64,000 nt of DNA from assembly GCA_902826605.1 (NCBI GenBank), contig CADEFM010000006.1, positions 205,860 through 269,859 of the forward strand, given 5' to 3'. The notes beneath the pieces were generated by a model that searched no databases, was not told the origin of the DNA, and saw only the letters and a list, made by a program, of their open reading frames with translations. How positions within the stretch are numbered: the first letter of the stretch is position 1; every line of letters starts with the position of its first letter. The position numbers and the translations under genes are program-made. Source of the DNA: an uncultured Acidobacteriota bacterium (GTDB lineage: Bacteria; Acidobacteriota; Terriglobia; Bryobacterales; Bryobacteraceae). This document shows positions 25,756-35,176 of the stretch, in pieces.

Positions 25756-26835
25756 ATGCCCCAAGCTAAGCTCGAACAAGTACAAGTCAAAGAATATCTC
25801 AGCGCCAGTTCCAAACACCTCTTGGAATTCGATCAGCCCAAGATTAAGCGCGAACGTCTGCACCTGCCCGGACCGGATTCCGTGGACCGTATTTTTGCCG
25901 TATCCAACCGGAGCAATCGCGTGATCGCTAACATTCAGCGTCTTATGAGTAGCGGACGGCTAGGAGGCACCGGGTATGTGTCGATCCTGCCAGTCGATCA
26001 GGGCATCGAACATTCCGCTGGTGCTAGTTTCGCGAAAAATCCGGATTACTTCGATCCCGGCAAAATAGTGGAGTTAGCCATTGAGGGAGGTTGCAACGGC
26101 GTCGCCTCCACCTTCGGCGTGCTGGCCGCGGTCGCCCGGCAATATGCGCATAAGATCCCGTTCATTGTGAAAGTGAACCATAATGAGTTGCTCACGTACC
26201 CCAATAAGTTTGACCAAATCATGTTCGGGACGGTCAAGGATGCGTTCGAAATGGGCGCTGCCGCCATCGGCGCGACCATTTATTTTGGATCTCCGGAAAG
26301 CGGGCGTCAAATCATTGAAGTGAGTGAAGCGTTCGCGCAAGCCCATGAACTGGGGATGGCGACCATCCTGTGGTGCTATACCCGCAGCGCTGGATTCAAA
26401 CGTGACAAGGATTACCACGTTTCGGCCGATCTAACGGGCCAGGCCAACCACCTGGGAGTAACCATTCAAGCCGACATCATTAAGCAAAAACTTCCTGAAA
26501 ATAATGGGGGCTTCAAAGCGTTGAACACCGAATCGAGCTACGGAAAGCTCGATCCGCGCATGTATGACGAACTAGCCTCCGATCACCCCATAGATCTGTG
26601 CCGGTATCAGGTGGCTAACTGCTACATGGGACGCATAGGTTTGATCAACAGCGGCGGTCCCTCCGGCAAGGATGACACAGCGGAAGCGGTCGCTACGGCA
26701 GTGATCAACAAACGTGCCGGCGGCATGGGCCTCATTTCGGGTCGCAAGGCATTTCAGCGCCCGATGGCGGAAGGCGTGAAGCTGTTGAACACGATCCAGG
26801 ATGTCTATCTGGATCCCACCATCACTGTCCCGTAA
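25756..26835 (+). CDS. fbaB: Class I fructose-bisphosphate aldolase (FbaB/DhnA type)
   Basis: A 359-residue enzyme that cleaves fructose-1,6-bisphosphate to triose phosphates through a Schiff-base lysine. It matches the FbaB family: [66 protein letters not shown] (quoted in parts), [13 protein letters not shown] with the likely catalytic Lys, and [12 protein letters not shown] near the phosphate site. This family occurs in bacteria and archaea and differs from the zinc class II enzyme. It is a single gene after a terminator. Confidence 0.92.
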   Translation: MPQAKLEQVQVKEYLSASSKHLLEFDQPKIKRERLHLPGPDSVDRIFAVSNRSNRVIANIQRLMSSGRLGGTGYVSILPVDQGIEHSAGASFAKNPDYFDPGKIVELAIEGGCNGVASTFGVLAAVARQYAHKIPFIVKVNHNELLTYPNKFDQIMFGTVKDAFEMGAAAIGATIYFGSPESGRQIIEVSEAFAQAHELGMATILWCYTRSAGFKRDKDYHVSADLTGQANHLGVTIQADIIKQKLPENNGGFKALNTESSYGKLDPRMYDELASDHPIDLCRYQVANCYMGRIGLINSGGPSGKDDTAEAVATAVINKRAGGMGLISGRKAFQRPMAEGVKLLNTIQDVYLDPTITVP

Positions 26836-26847
26836 CGCCGCGTAGCG

Positions 26848-27681
26848 TTATGCCCAGGCCGGAAACGGGTTCGACTTCGCTTTCCGGCACGCCTCCATTA
26901 AGTCCGGCACACGACGGCGGCGGCGCATCAACTGATCGAGCAGTGCGTCCAATGCGCCTTCGTCTCCAGCCAGCCACGCCGGGGGGATTTGCTTCACAGC
27001 TTGATCAACAATCGCCTCTGGAAAATGTACGATGCGTTCCAGCCACGGCTCGAAATCCTGCAGGCTGCGGACGCTCGCATACACCATAACCCGATGGTAG
27101 ATGCCCTGCAGCGGCGCGTCGTCAAGACGCCAGTGGTCGCCGCCGAATACAAAGCCGTGGTCGATCATCTGTGCCACGAATCCCACTTGCCGAGGATGCG
27201 CCGCATGCGCTGGCAGCCACTCTTTTAAGAGCGCTCGAAAGAAGACGGCTTGTCGGGAGTCCGCGTTTCCCATCCACTGGTCGAACGCCAGCATCCCCCG
27301 GAAATCCATCAGGTTTTCGACTTTGGTGAGCAGGGCGTCGGGCAGGAAGTCATACACCACAATGCGGGTGGGGTCGCCCGGGAAACGAGAGCCGAAATGC
27401 CACCCCGGCTCCACCGGACGACGAGAACTGCCAAGTTGAAGATGCACGTCCGGATGTGCCTCCAGAAACTCGGGCGCAACGCGCACCATGGCCGCGTCGG
27501 CCCCCGGCAACCCCAAGTACTTCAGGAACACGCTGGCAATCCATTCGTTCACCAGCACGCGGCGATGCTGCGGATTATTCGAAAACTTGACGACGTAGAA
27601 ATGGCCGTCCTCGGCTTCCAGCAGATGTGCTTGCGCTCCACCGCGCATTTTACGGATCAGTCGGCGAGCGTCAACCGGCAT
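26848..27681 (-). CDS. HipA-like kinase-fold protein, stand-alone
   Basis: A 277-residue protein. The N-terminal part has the ATP-binding strands AHLLEAEDGHFYVVKFSNN and NEWIASVFLKYLGLP. The catalytic loop is AFDQWMGNADSRQAVFF (D-x5-N-x-D pattern) and the metal-binding Asp is in MIDHGFVFGG. This fits the short 'HipA-like kinase' family rather than full HipA, which is about 440 residues. HipA phosphorylates glutamyl-tRNA synthetase; targets of this short form are unknown. No HipB-type repressor is adjacent; the divergent neighbour is a 70-residue protein of other type. Confidence 0.75.
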   Translation of the reverse strand: MPVDARRLIRKMRGGAQAHLLEAEDGHFYVVKFSNNPQHRRVLVNEWIASVFLKYLGLPGADAAMVRVAPEFLEAHPDVHLQLGSSRRPVEPGWHFGSRFPGDPTRIVVYDFLPDALLTKVENLMDFRGMLAFDQWMGNADSRQAVFFRALLKEWLPAHAAHPRQVGFVAQMIDHGFVFGGDHWRLDDAPLQGIYHRVMVYASVRSLQDFEPWLERIVHFPEAIVDQAVKQIPPAWLAGDEGALDALLDQLMRRRRRVPDLMEACRKAKSNPFPAWA

Positions 27682-27756
27682 GCAGGAAGGGGTCCCGCCG
27701 CATGCGCGAAGGCGTCTGTGGGTTTCGCTTCAAAATGCAGTACTCTTAGAAATTAT

Positions 27757-27969
27757 ATGCCGGATGATAAAGATATCACGCCGCGACCGACAGGCGCGAG
27801 CAAAGAAGAAGTCGCATTGGAACTGATGCGATTCATTGCCTCCACCACTGGGATGGGTAAAACGTCGGCCGGAGCCGGATTCACCGGCAAAGCTCAAAAG
27901 ACCACTGAAGAACAGGTGGATGCGCTGCTGCAACTGTACGAACGCTGCCGGGGTGTTGTGAGTAAGTAA
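27757..27969 (+). CDS. Small conserved-looking hypothetical protein
   Basis: A 70-residue soluble protein, MPDDKDITPRPTGASKEE and onward, with a helix VALELMRFIASTTG, a glycine-rich centre (GKTSAGAGFTGK) and a C-terminal helix EEQVDALLQLYERCRGVV. Codon use is like its neighbours. It is transcribed away from the HipA-like gene (75 bases between starts). The function is not recognised; pairing with the kinase is possible but untested. Confidence 0.6.
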   Translation: MPDDKDITPRPTGASKEEVALELMRFIASTTGMGKTSAGAGFTGKAQKTTEEQVDALLQLYERCRGVVSK

Positions 27970-28009
27970 AGGCCCGCCCGAATAACTCCGACTGGGATAC
28001 CGTAGCGGG

Positions 28010-28519
28010 CTACTTTTTGCCTTTGGGCGCTGGGCGCTTGGCGGCCTTTTTCTTGGCAGGCGCTTTCTTGGCCGCCTTCTTGGGCGCGGCGCGTTTCACC
28101 GCCTTTTTGGCTGCCGCTCGCTTAGGAGCTTTCTTCGCGGCGGATTTCTTCACCGCCGCTTTCTTGGGCGTTGACTTTTTGGCGGCCTTTTTCGCCGCCT
28201 TTTTGGGTGCGGCTTTCCTTGCGGCAGTCTTGGCTTTGGCCGCCTTCTTGGGCACCGGCTTCTTGGCTGCGGGTTTCGCTGCGGCTTTTTTCACCGGCTT
28301 TCGCGGAGGCGTGTCCACGGTGATGGCGGACTTGCCGCTGAGTTCCTCAATTGCCACAACCTCGGCAATCACCACGGCCGGCGTAAGTTCCGGCTCGGAT
28401 AGCGGTAGATCGTCGTCGTCCAACCCGTAGTCGCCCATGTCGTCGTCCAGGCCGATGTCGGCGCCCTCGTCGTAATCGTCGAGCTTATCGTCATTCATCG
28501 ACAGCCGGTAATCGTTCAT
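28010..28519 (-). CDS. Histone H1-like Lys/Ala-rich DNA-binding protein with acidic N-terminus
   Basis: A 169-residue protein in two parts. Residues 1-50 are very acidic (DEGADIGLDDDMGDYGLDDD). Residues about 75-169 are repeats of KKAA, PKKAA and AKK as in histone H1 C-terminal tails and bacterial HctB/AlgP-type proteins. Such tails bind DNA or RNA and compact the nucleoid. The acidic head may act as an internal mask or partner site. It has an AGGAGG site upstream. The low-complexity sequence makes homology hard to prove. Confidence 0.7.
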   Translation of the reverse strand: MNDYRLSMNDDKLDDYDEGADIGLDDDMGDYGLDDDDLPLSEPELTPAVVIAEVVAIEELSGKSAITVDTPPRKPVKKAAAKPAAKKPVPKKAAKAKTAARKAAPKKAAKKAAKKSTPKKAAVKKSAAKKAPKRAAAKKAVKRAAPKKAAKKAPAKKKAAKRPAPKGKK

Positions 28520-28612
28520 TCCTGTATGCCTCCTTGCAGGCTTAATCAGAACTTAGAATATCGCGTTTTGGGGTGAAGGCAAGCGAAAAGGTTGACGGAG
28601 AAAAGCCCGCGG

Positions 28613-30304
28613 TTAACCGCGCGTGCCGCGCGCGTGCCGTGGCGTTGCCGATGCGGATGGTTTCTTGGGACTGACTGGCGCGGCGCTCTTTCCGTGTGCC
28701 AACGGCTTGCTCTGCTTCATGGACCGGCCGGTGGCATGCCGGGCCTTTCGCGCAGTGCCCTTTGCTGGTTCTTTGGACGAAACGCTCCGCTCGGCTGCAT
28801 AAGCAACCGGGATGGCAATCCAGGAGCCGGCTTCCGGGGCGTCTTCCTCGTCTGCATGATTGGCGGCCAGTACAGCGGCGGTCCCAGTCTTGAATCGCTG
28901 GGCGATTTCCGTGAATGTCTCCCCCGCTCCCAAGCGGTGCACACGCCAAGTGTCCCTGCGAGTGGAAGGAATGACGTGGAAGGCGGCTTCTAACTGTGGA
29001 AGAGAACCTTTCGGAACGTGGATCGAATGCCCGGCCGGTGCAGTTAAACGAATCACGCTCGGATTCATATCCCGCAACTCGGAGATCGTCCTATCCACCG
29101 CATCGGCGATTAACCCCAGATGCGTGGCGGATTCCAGATGGATGGTGTCGTAGGCTAGCGCCGGGTCCAAGTCCAAATCCTCCAGCCCGTAATCCTTGGC
29201 GTTTTTCGCCATGATTGTCATGGCTAGGATCGCCGGTACGTAGTTGCTGGTTTCCTTCGGCAGTGCATTCAGCCGCTTAAGCTGCCAATAATCGGCGTAG
29301 CCGGTGCGCTGGATCGCCCGATCCACGCAACCAGGGCCGCAATTGTACGCAGCCATTGCCAGATACCAATCACCGAAGTGTTCGTATAGATCGTGCAGAT
29401 GCCGGGCCGCGGCGCGCGTGGCTTGTTCGGGGTCCATGCGGTCGTCCGTAGCGGCCGTCTGCATCAGTCCATACTCCCGGCCTCTGAACGCCGCGAATTG
29501 CCAGATTCCTACGCATTTTGCGCGAGAGACGGCGCGAGGCACGAATCCGGACTCGGCTTGCGCCAGAAAGATAAGTTCCTGGGGCACGCCCTCTTCCGCC
29601 AGAATCCGTTCAATCATCGCCTTATAGCGTCCGGAGCGCCGGATCCCGTAGCTGATGATTTTCTTCCCGCGCGTGCTGGAAAAAAAATTGATGTAGCTGT
29701 TGACGGAGTCGCTTTCTTCCAGCGGAAGCTGCGATGCGGTAGCCATGACCTGTTCGCGGACCTTGTCCCGCAGGTTGGGGTCTACCGGGAAGGTCATGTT
29801 CAAAATGCCGTCCAGAGGCGAGTCTTCAAACGCCGTTTCCGGTCCCTCGCCGGCATGTTCGTCCGCGTCGTACCGATAGATGTCCTCAATCAACGTTTCA
29901 ATGCGCCGTTCCAGGCGCGCCCGGTCCGTGACGCTTTCCGGAGCGGTCATGAGGATCGCAAGCGCCTGGTCGAATTCCCGCCGCGCGTCCTCCGTTCGTC
30001 CTTGCTGATGGGCCCTTTTCCCGATTGCAAATCGATCTTCGGCGCGCTTAATCAGGAAGTCGCTATCGGCGGGGCGGGGAACCGTTGGGAGGGAACTGGT
30101 GAAATCGGCGGTTTCGTTCGCGTAGTAGGCCAGAGTGAGCGGGGGCGCTTCAATGCTGGGCAGCGGAGTTTGTGGCGCGCGTTGGGTGGCCGGAACTGGC
30201 GGCACAAAATAGCGCCGGAACTGGCTTGATGATGTGGTCCCAGCGCAGCCAGTGAGGCCGGCTGCTACAGCCACGACGCTCGAAAGCGCCGTAAGCCGTC
30301 TCAT
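28613..30304 (-). CDS. Lytic murein transglycosylase with LysM domain (MltD-like lipoprotein)
   Basis: A 563-residue protein with a lipoprotein signal (VAVAAGLTGC, lipid Cys at about 20). An SLT transglycosylase domain spans about residues 235-400, with catalytic Glu in FLAQAESGFVPRAVSRAKCV and the following GIWQFAAFRGREYGL and AAYNCGPG. A LysM-type unit (LGAGETFTEIAQRFKTGTAA) binds peptidoglycan near residue 460-505, and a basic Lys/Ala/Ser tail ends the protein. It cuts glycan strands to form 1,6-anhydro-muropeptides at the outer membrane inner face. Confidence 0.9.
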   Translation of the reverse strand: MRRLTALSSVVAVAAGLTGCAGTTSSSQFRRYFVPPVPATQRAPQTPLPSIEAPPLTLAYYANETADFTSSLPTVPRPADSDFLIKRAEDRFAIGKRAHQQGRTEDARREFDQALAILMTAPESVTDRARLERRIETLIEDIYRYDADEHAGEGPETAFEDSPLDGILNMTFPVDPNLRDKVREQVMATASQLPLEESDSVNSYINFFSSTRGKKIISYGIRRSGRYKAMIERILAEEGVPQELIFLAQAESGFVPRAVSRAKCVGIWQFAAFRGREYGLMQTAATDDRMDPEQATRAAARHLHDLYEHFGDWYLAMAAYNCGPGCVDRAIQRTGYADYWQLKRLNALPKETSNYVPAILAMTIMAKNAKDYGLEDLDLDPALAYDTIHLESATHLGLIADAVDRTISELRDMNPSVIRLTAPAGHSIHVPKGSLPQLEAAFHVIPSTRRDTWRVHRLGAGETFTEIAQRFKTGTAAVLAANHADEEDAPEAGSWIAIPVAYAAERSVSSKEPAKGTARKARHATGRSMKQSKPLAHGKSAAPVSPKKPSASATPRHARGTRG

Positions 30305-30422
30305 CCTGCATCTCCCATACTATTGGAGACTCCGTAACCAGGGCCAGCGTTTCTCATGGTACCCGCACAGTGTACCAGATCCATCGGCAGGGGTGAACCG
30401 GCTTCTTAGTGAGCCGTAGTAC

Positions 30423-31400
30423 TTACGCCGTTTTAGTACTTGTCAGCTCCGTTTGGGTTGCAATCCACCGGTAGGTCTTTTCCAATCCCTGCCGCAGGGA
30501 GTACATCGGCGCCCAGCCCAGCCTGCTTTGAATCAGCCGGTTATCGGAGTTTCGGCCGCGCACTCCCAGGGGACCCTCAATGTGGTGGATACTCAGCTTC
30601 TTTCCGGCGATTTCCATCACCATTTCGGCCAGGCGGTTGATGCTTACCATTTCCTCCGAGCCGATATTTACCGGACCCATGAAATCCGACTCCATCAGGC
30701 GTCGAATGCCTTCGATGCATTCATCGATGTATAGAAACGATCGCGTCTGCCGCCCGTCCCCCCACACTTCGATCGATCCGCCATCTCGCGCTTCGGACAC
30801 CTTCCGGCACACGGCCGCCGGAGCCTTTTCCTTGCCGCCGGTCCAGGTTCCCTCGGGTCCGAAAATATTGTGAAAGCGCGCGATGCGAACCTGGGTGCCA
30901 TAGTTGCGCTGGTACGCCAGATACAAGCGTTCGCTAAAAAGCTTCTCCCAGCCGTATTCGGAATCGGGGGCCGCGGGGTATGCCGAATCCTCCGAGCACT
31001 TGGGGTTGTCTGGATCGGTCTGGTTATGCTCCGGATAAATACAAGCCGATGACGAGTAGAAGAATTTCTTCACACCGGCCTGGTGGCCGAACTCCAGTGT
31101 GTTCAGGTTAATCGTCGCGGAGTTATGCAGCACTGCAGCGTCATGCGCACCCGTGAATAGATAGCCTGCTCCGCCCATATCGGCGGCTAGCTGGTACACT
31201 TCATCGATTCCCTCTACGGCCCCGCGTGCCACCTGCTGATCGCGCAAATCGCCAACGATGAACTCATCGGCTGGCGGTTCTGCAAATTCGTGGCGCTTCA
31301 AATCCACCGCACGGACCCAATTTCCCTCTGTCTTAAGACGCTTGACCAGATGGCCTCCGATAAAGCCACCCGCACCGTTTACCAGAATTCGTTTCCTCAT
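30423..31400 (-). CDS. GDP-mannose 3,5-epimerase-like NAD-dependent sugar epimerase
   Basis: A 325-residue extended SDR protein. It has the NAD motif VNGAGGFIGGHLVKRL, the AADMGGAGYLFTGAHDAAV segment characteristic of plant-type GDP-mannose 3,5-epimerase, SSSACIYPEHN (catalytic Ser and Cys), YGWEKLFSERLY (YxxxK) and RFHNIFGPEGTWTGGKEKAP. It probably turns GDP-D-mannose into GDP-L-galactose/gulose for polysaccharides. It is divergent from a membrane glycosyltransferase-like gene, a plausible partner. Confidence 0.85.
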   Translation of the reverse strand: MRKRILVNGAGGFIGGHLVKRLKTEGNWVRAVDLKRHEFAEPPADEFIVGDLRDQQVARGAVEGIDEVYQLAADMGGAGYLFTGAHDAAVLHNSATINLNTLEFGHQAGVKKFFYSSSACIYPEHNQTDPDNPKCSEDSAYPAAPDSEYGWEKLFSERLYLAYQRNYGTQVRIARFHNIFGPEGTWTGGKEKAPAAVCRKVSEARDGGSIEVWGDGRQTRSFLYIDECIEGIRRLMESDFMGPVNIGSEEMVSINRLAEMVMEIAGKKLSIHHIEGPLGVRGRNSDNRLIQSRLGWAPMYSLRQGLEKTYRWIATQTELTSTKTA

Positions 31401-31433
31401 GTGTGCAATGATATTCAGTCTACCCCTTTACAA

Positions 31434-33203
31434 ATGCGCAGAAACGCTCTGATTCACCCGGGCAACCTGCTATTCCTGATCTTGCCCGTATTCAGCGTGT
31501 TTAGGCTGGCCGATATCGACCATGGACTTCTGCAAACGCGTCTTCTCGTCCTCCTAGCCGGAGCGTCGGTGATCTCCGCATGGTTCGTGAGTTGGTCAGC
31601 CGCACCTCCGAGATGGACTGCACCACTCCGGCGCTGGAGCCGCCAGCCGGGCTTGGCATGCCTGTTGCCTGGCGTGTTGTCCATCGTGCTGCGCCTCTCT
31701 TTGATCCCGTGGGTTCCCATTCCGCATCCCTCGGTTCCGGACGAATTTGGTCACTTGTTCTTGGCCAAGACATTCTGGTTGGGGCGTTTGGCGAATCCCC
31801 CACATGAATTGTGGCAGCATTTTGAGACGCTGCATATCATTCCTCAGCCAACGTTCAGTTCCATGTACCTGGCGGGCCAGGCTTGGTTTCTGGTGCTAGG
31901 GAAAGCTCTCACAGGCGACGAATTCGGCGGAGTTCTGCTTTCGACGGCGCTGATGTGCAGCGCGATCACTTGGTTTCTGCGCGCCTATGTCCCTCCGGGA
32001 TGGGCGCTCTTCGGTGGCTTGTTTGCCGTCCTCCGTTTTGGTGCGGCCAGCTATTGGAACAACAGCTACTGGGGCGGAAGCGTCGCTGCGCTCGGCGGCG
32101 CTCTCGCTCTCGGAGCGTTCCCTAGGTTGATTCGATCATGGCGTCCTGTTCCGGCCATGGCGTTGACCGTCGGTTTGCTCCTGGTGCTGAACACAAGGCC
32201 TTGGGAGGGGTTGGCGCTGGGCTTGGTCCTCTTGGTCGCGCTCGCCGTGGAATTGATGCGCCAGCGCAATCGCATCCTCTGGCGTACCGTCGGCCTCAGC
32301 GCCGCGATTTCGGGGACCGTGGTTGCGCTCCTCGGCTCGGCAATGGCACTTCATTTCAAAGCGGTAACCGGAAGTCCATTCACGCTCCCTTACCAAGTGA
32401 ACCAACGAATCTATGGATGGCCCATGACCCTGCCATGGTTTCCGGTGCGGCCCATCGAATACCGTCATCGGGAGTTAGCACAGTATAAGGATTGGGAGGT
32501 CCAGGAACATCTGAACGTCACCGATCTGGCGCACGTACCCGCGGGACTCGCCGTCAAGTTCAGCTTTCTGTGGCGTTTCTACTTCGGAGTTGCTGGCTCG
32601 GCCGCGCTCTTGTTTGCTGACCGTATTTGGCGGAACCGGCGTTCTCGCGTTGTTTGGCTATCCACCGGAGCCGTGTTGTTCGCGCTGGCGCTGGAGCAAA
32701 CCGGTTATCCCCATTACGCCGCGCCGGCTGCACCCGCGTTTGTGCTTTTTTTTGTCGCCGCGCTGCGCAGGCTGATGCATTGCCGCATTCACCGGCTGGC
32801 TTTTGGATCTCCGCTTGGTGGCGGCATCGTGCTATTGATGGTCATCGTCATCGCCGTGCAAGCCGCAAAGCTGGAACCTGGAGGATCGCCCAGCGAGCGC
32901 AACTTCATTAGCTGGTGTTGTGTAGCGGAAAATCCGTATGATCGGCAACTTTTTATTCAAAGATTGAAGACCGAACCGGGTGATCACTTGGTGCTGGTGC
33001 GCTATGAGCAGGAAAAATACGACACCGTCGAATGGGTGTACAACGAACCCGATATAGATCACGCCAGAATAGTGTTCGCGCGGGACATGGGCGCGTCGAA
33101 GAACGAAGAACTCTTGCACTACTACCCGAATCGCCGGGTCTGGAATGTGTTGCTCGGCGGCGGGCGGATGACTGTGGCCGGGGGGCTTTCAACTGGCCGG
33201 TAG
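31434..33203 (+). CDS. Multi-spanning membrane protein, GT39/ArnT-like glycosyltransferase type
   Basis: A 589-residue protein with about 10-12 hydrophobic segments. An early periplasmic loop carries VPHPSVPDEFGHLFLAKTF-like sequence (here PHPSVPDEFGHLFLAKTFWL), where the acidic DE position resembles the catalytic Asp/Glu of GT-C enzymes using polyprenyl-phosphate sugars. The C-terminal part is soluble. The ATG at 31434 was chosen over an upstream frame that overlaps the divergent epimerase gene. It overlaps the convergent histidine kinase by 15 bases. Acceptor and sugar unknown. Confidence 0.7.
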   Translation: MRRNALIHPGNLLFLILPVFSVFRLADIDHGLLQTRLLVLLAGASVISAWFVSWSAAPPRWTAPLRRWSRQPGLACLLPGVLSIVLRLSLIPWVPIPHPSVPDEFGHLFLAKTFWLGRLANPPHELWQHFETLHIIPQPTFSSMYLAGQAWFLVLGKALTGDEFGGVLLSTALMCSAITWFLRAYVPPGWALFGGLFAVLRFGAASYWNNSYWGGSVAALGGALALGAFPRLIRSWRPVPAMALTVGLLLVLNTRPWEGLALGLVLLVALAVELMRQRNRILWRTVGLSAAISGTVVALLGSAMALHFKAVTGSPFTLPYQVNQRIYGWPMTLPWFPVRPIEYRHRELAQYKDWEVQEHLNVTDLAHVPAGLAVKFSFLWRFYFGVAGSAALLFADRIWRNRRSRVVWLSTGAVLFALALEQTGYPHYAAPAAPAFVLFFVAALRRLMHCRIHRLAFGSPLGGGIVLLMVIVIAVQAAKLEPGGSPSERNFISWCCVAENPYDRQLFIQRLKTEPGDHLVLVRYEQEKYDTVEWVYNEPDIDHARIVFARDMGASKNEELLHYYPNRRVWNVLLGGGRMTVAGGLSTGR

Positions 33204-34355
33204 ACATACCTCCAGGCATGCCCCGCCCTCCCGCCGGTTGCTGGCGGAGATCGTACCGCCGTGCTGGGTGATAATGCCTTCCGAGACCGTCAATCCTAGC
33301 CCTGTGCCGCGCGCGTCTAATCGCGTGGTCACGAATGCGTCGAAAATATCCGGTAGCACGTCGGCCGGAATCCCGGAACCGTTGTCTTCGACGGTAATGA
33401 CGATCGAAGGCCGTCCGTTGCGAACCTCGCGCTTGCTGCGCGCTTCAATGCGGCCGCTGGATCCAACCGCGTTCAGCGCGTTGCGCAGCAGGTTGACGAA
33501 TACTTGCAGCAGGCGGTCGGAGTTCCCCATGATTTTATGTTCACCATCCGCATGATTGGTAAACTCAACACCTGACGCTCTTTCATCGATCGCGACCAGC
33601 GCCCATGCCTCTTCCAGCAGGGGCCGCACCGGAGTGGGTTCCATGTTCTGCTTCCGGACGCGTGAGAAATCCACCAGGCTCTCGCTGATCCGGCGCAAAC
33701 GTTGCGCAACCCTTTGCATTCTCTCCAGCCGTTCGAGCGTGGGGCGATCCTTTGTGGTTTCAATAAGTTTCTCGATTGACCCGTTCAACACCGCCAGCGG
33801 TGTGTTGAGTTCGTGCGCCACGCTGGCCGAAAGGAGTCCCAGGCTCACCAACCGGTCCTGCTCCTCCAGTCGTCCCAGCGCAGTGGCTAGTTCGTCCTCG
33901 TGTTTCCGCAGCGCCGCGACCGTGTCGTTGCGGGAGCGCATGATCTGGCCAATTTCGTCGTCCAGAATTTCCACGGCCGGAATGATCTCGCCCTCCCGGT
34001 CGCCCGCTTGCGTCGCCGCGTCCGCGCTTAACATCCGTCGGATGGGTCGGTACACATACAGCGGCATGATGGTGCTTTCCAGCAACAGCACCGCGAGCAC
34101 GTAAATTGCGCCCAAACCGAAAAAGAGAGTGAGCCGCGCGCGCGATACCGTTTCCTCATAAGAAGGTTGTGCGGGTGTTGACGCCCCGCCGCCCGCTGGC
34201 ACCTGTTCCAGAATCGCGATTTCCCGCGCCCGTGCATCCGAGACCAAACGGTCGAACAAGGGAATGAGTGAAAAATACACTACGCAGGTCAGGATTATAA
34301 AAAAGAGGTTGTGCAGCACCATCAATTTCGGGCGGACCTTCAGATCCCCGAACAT
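33189..34355 (-). CDS. Membrane sensor histidine kinase
   Basis: A protein of about 388 residues with two membrane helices (VLHNLFFIILTCVVYFSLIP and LFFGLGAIYVLAVLLLESTI) around a short periplasmic loop, then a linker, a HisKA domain with the phospho-His in LLSASVAHELNTPLAVL, and a HATPase domain (VFVNLLRNALNAVG, ITVEDNGSGIP, GTGLGLTVSEGI). The signal is unknown and there is no response regulator next to it. The start is set at ATG 34355 behind GGAAG; a TTG at 34388 would add 11 residues. It is divergent from the respiratory operon, which it might sense or control; that is speculation. Confidence 0.87.
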   Translation of the reverse strand: MFGDLKVRPKLMVLHNLFFIILTCVVYFSLIPLFDRLVSDARAREIAILEQVPAGGGASTPAQPSYEETVSRARLTLFFGLGAIYVLAVLLLESTIMPLYVYRPIRRMLSADAATQAGDREGEIIPAVEILDDEIGQIMRSRNDTVAALRKHEDELATALGRLEEQDRLVSLGLLSASVAHELNTPLAVLNGSIEKLIETTKDRPTLERLERMQRVAQRLRRISESLVDFSRVRKQNMEPTPVRPLLEEAWALVAIDERASGVEFTNHADGEHKIMGNSDRLLQVFVNLLRNALNAVGSSGRIEARSKREVRNGRPSIVITVEDNGSGIPADVLPDIFDAFVTTRLDARGTGLGLTVSEGIITQHGGTISASNRREGGACLEVCLPAS

Positions 34356-34528
34356 TCTTCCGAGACCCTGTTTTTTCCTGCTAGACAAGAATTTTTACTC
34401 CTGTTGCGCAAGGGATGCGATTGTGATAGAAAAGAAAGTGGCCCGCCAGACTATTTGCCGTCCCCAGTACTAAAGCGTTTGAGGGCCAGGGATCAACACA
34501 ACGATCGACACAAGGATCAGCGAGCGAA

Positions 34529-35176
34529 ATGGCTGTTATCTTTCCAAAGGCATCTGACATAGTTCTCAAGGTGATCGGTGCCGTAGTTGTCGTTGGCGCG
34601 CTGTTGGGTGCCGCCGCATACACCTACTACACCTATCCAACGGTGATGGACACAGGATACCAACCGGTGCAACCCGTGCCGTACAGCCACAAGCTGCACG
34701 CGGGCCAGTTGGGCCTGGATTGTTACTACTGCCACTCCACCGTCTATAAAGCCGCTTTCGCCGCGGTGCCCGCCACTTCCACCTGTATGAATTGTCATAC
34801 GGAAGTAAAAAAGGACAGCCCGCGTCTCGAATTGGTCCGTCAGAGTTACGCGATGAACAAGCCGATCCCGTGGGTGCAAATTCATCGTATGCCGGACTAC
34901 GTTTATTTTAACCACCAGGCGCATGTGACGGCGGGAGTGAGCTGCGTGAGTTGCCACGGGCGCATCGATCAAATGATCGAAGTGAAGCAGGAAAAACCGC
35001 TCAACATGGCGATGTGTCTGGAATGCCACCGTAACCCCGCGCCTAACGTGCGGCCGGCGGAATTGGTCACCAAGCTTGATTGGGTTCCGGACGGGGATCC
35101 GGCCGCAATCGGCGCCGCCATTGTGGCCCAGAAACATATTGATCCCCCCACAAACTGTTCGGGGTGCCATCGATGA
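34529..35176 (+). CDS. actA: Alternative complex III subunit ActA, pentaheme cytochrome c
   Basis: A 215-residue protein anchored by one N-terminal helix (about residues 12-32). It carries five CxxCH heme sites: CYYCH 65-69, CMNCH 86-90, CVSCH 139-143, CLECH 163-167 and CSGCH 210-214. In alternative complex III (quinol:cytochrome c oxidoreductase) ActA takes electrons from the ActB Fe-S clusters in the periplasm. It is the first gene of a 12-gene respiratory operon. Its TGA overlaps the actB ATG. Confidence 0.92.
   Translation: MAVIFPKASDIVLKVIGAVVVVGALLGAAAYTYYTYPTVMDTGYQPVQPVPYSHKLHAGQLGLDCYYCHSTVYKAAFAAVPATSTCMNCHTEVKKDSPRLELVRQSYAMNKPIPWVQIHRMPDYVYFNHQAHVTAGVSCVSCHGRIDQMIEVKQEKPLNMAMCLECHRNPAPNVRPAELVTKLDWVPDGDPAAIGAAIVAQKHIDPPTNCSGCHR

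Noticed and set aside
26832..26850. Hairpin AACGC…GCGTT after the aldolase gene as a terminator
   Set aside because: The stem is only 5 bp and there is no T-tract on either strand.
29393..30229. 278-residue plus-strand frame
   Set aside because: Antisense to the lytic transglycosylase; no motif seen and no ribosome site.
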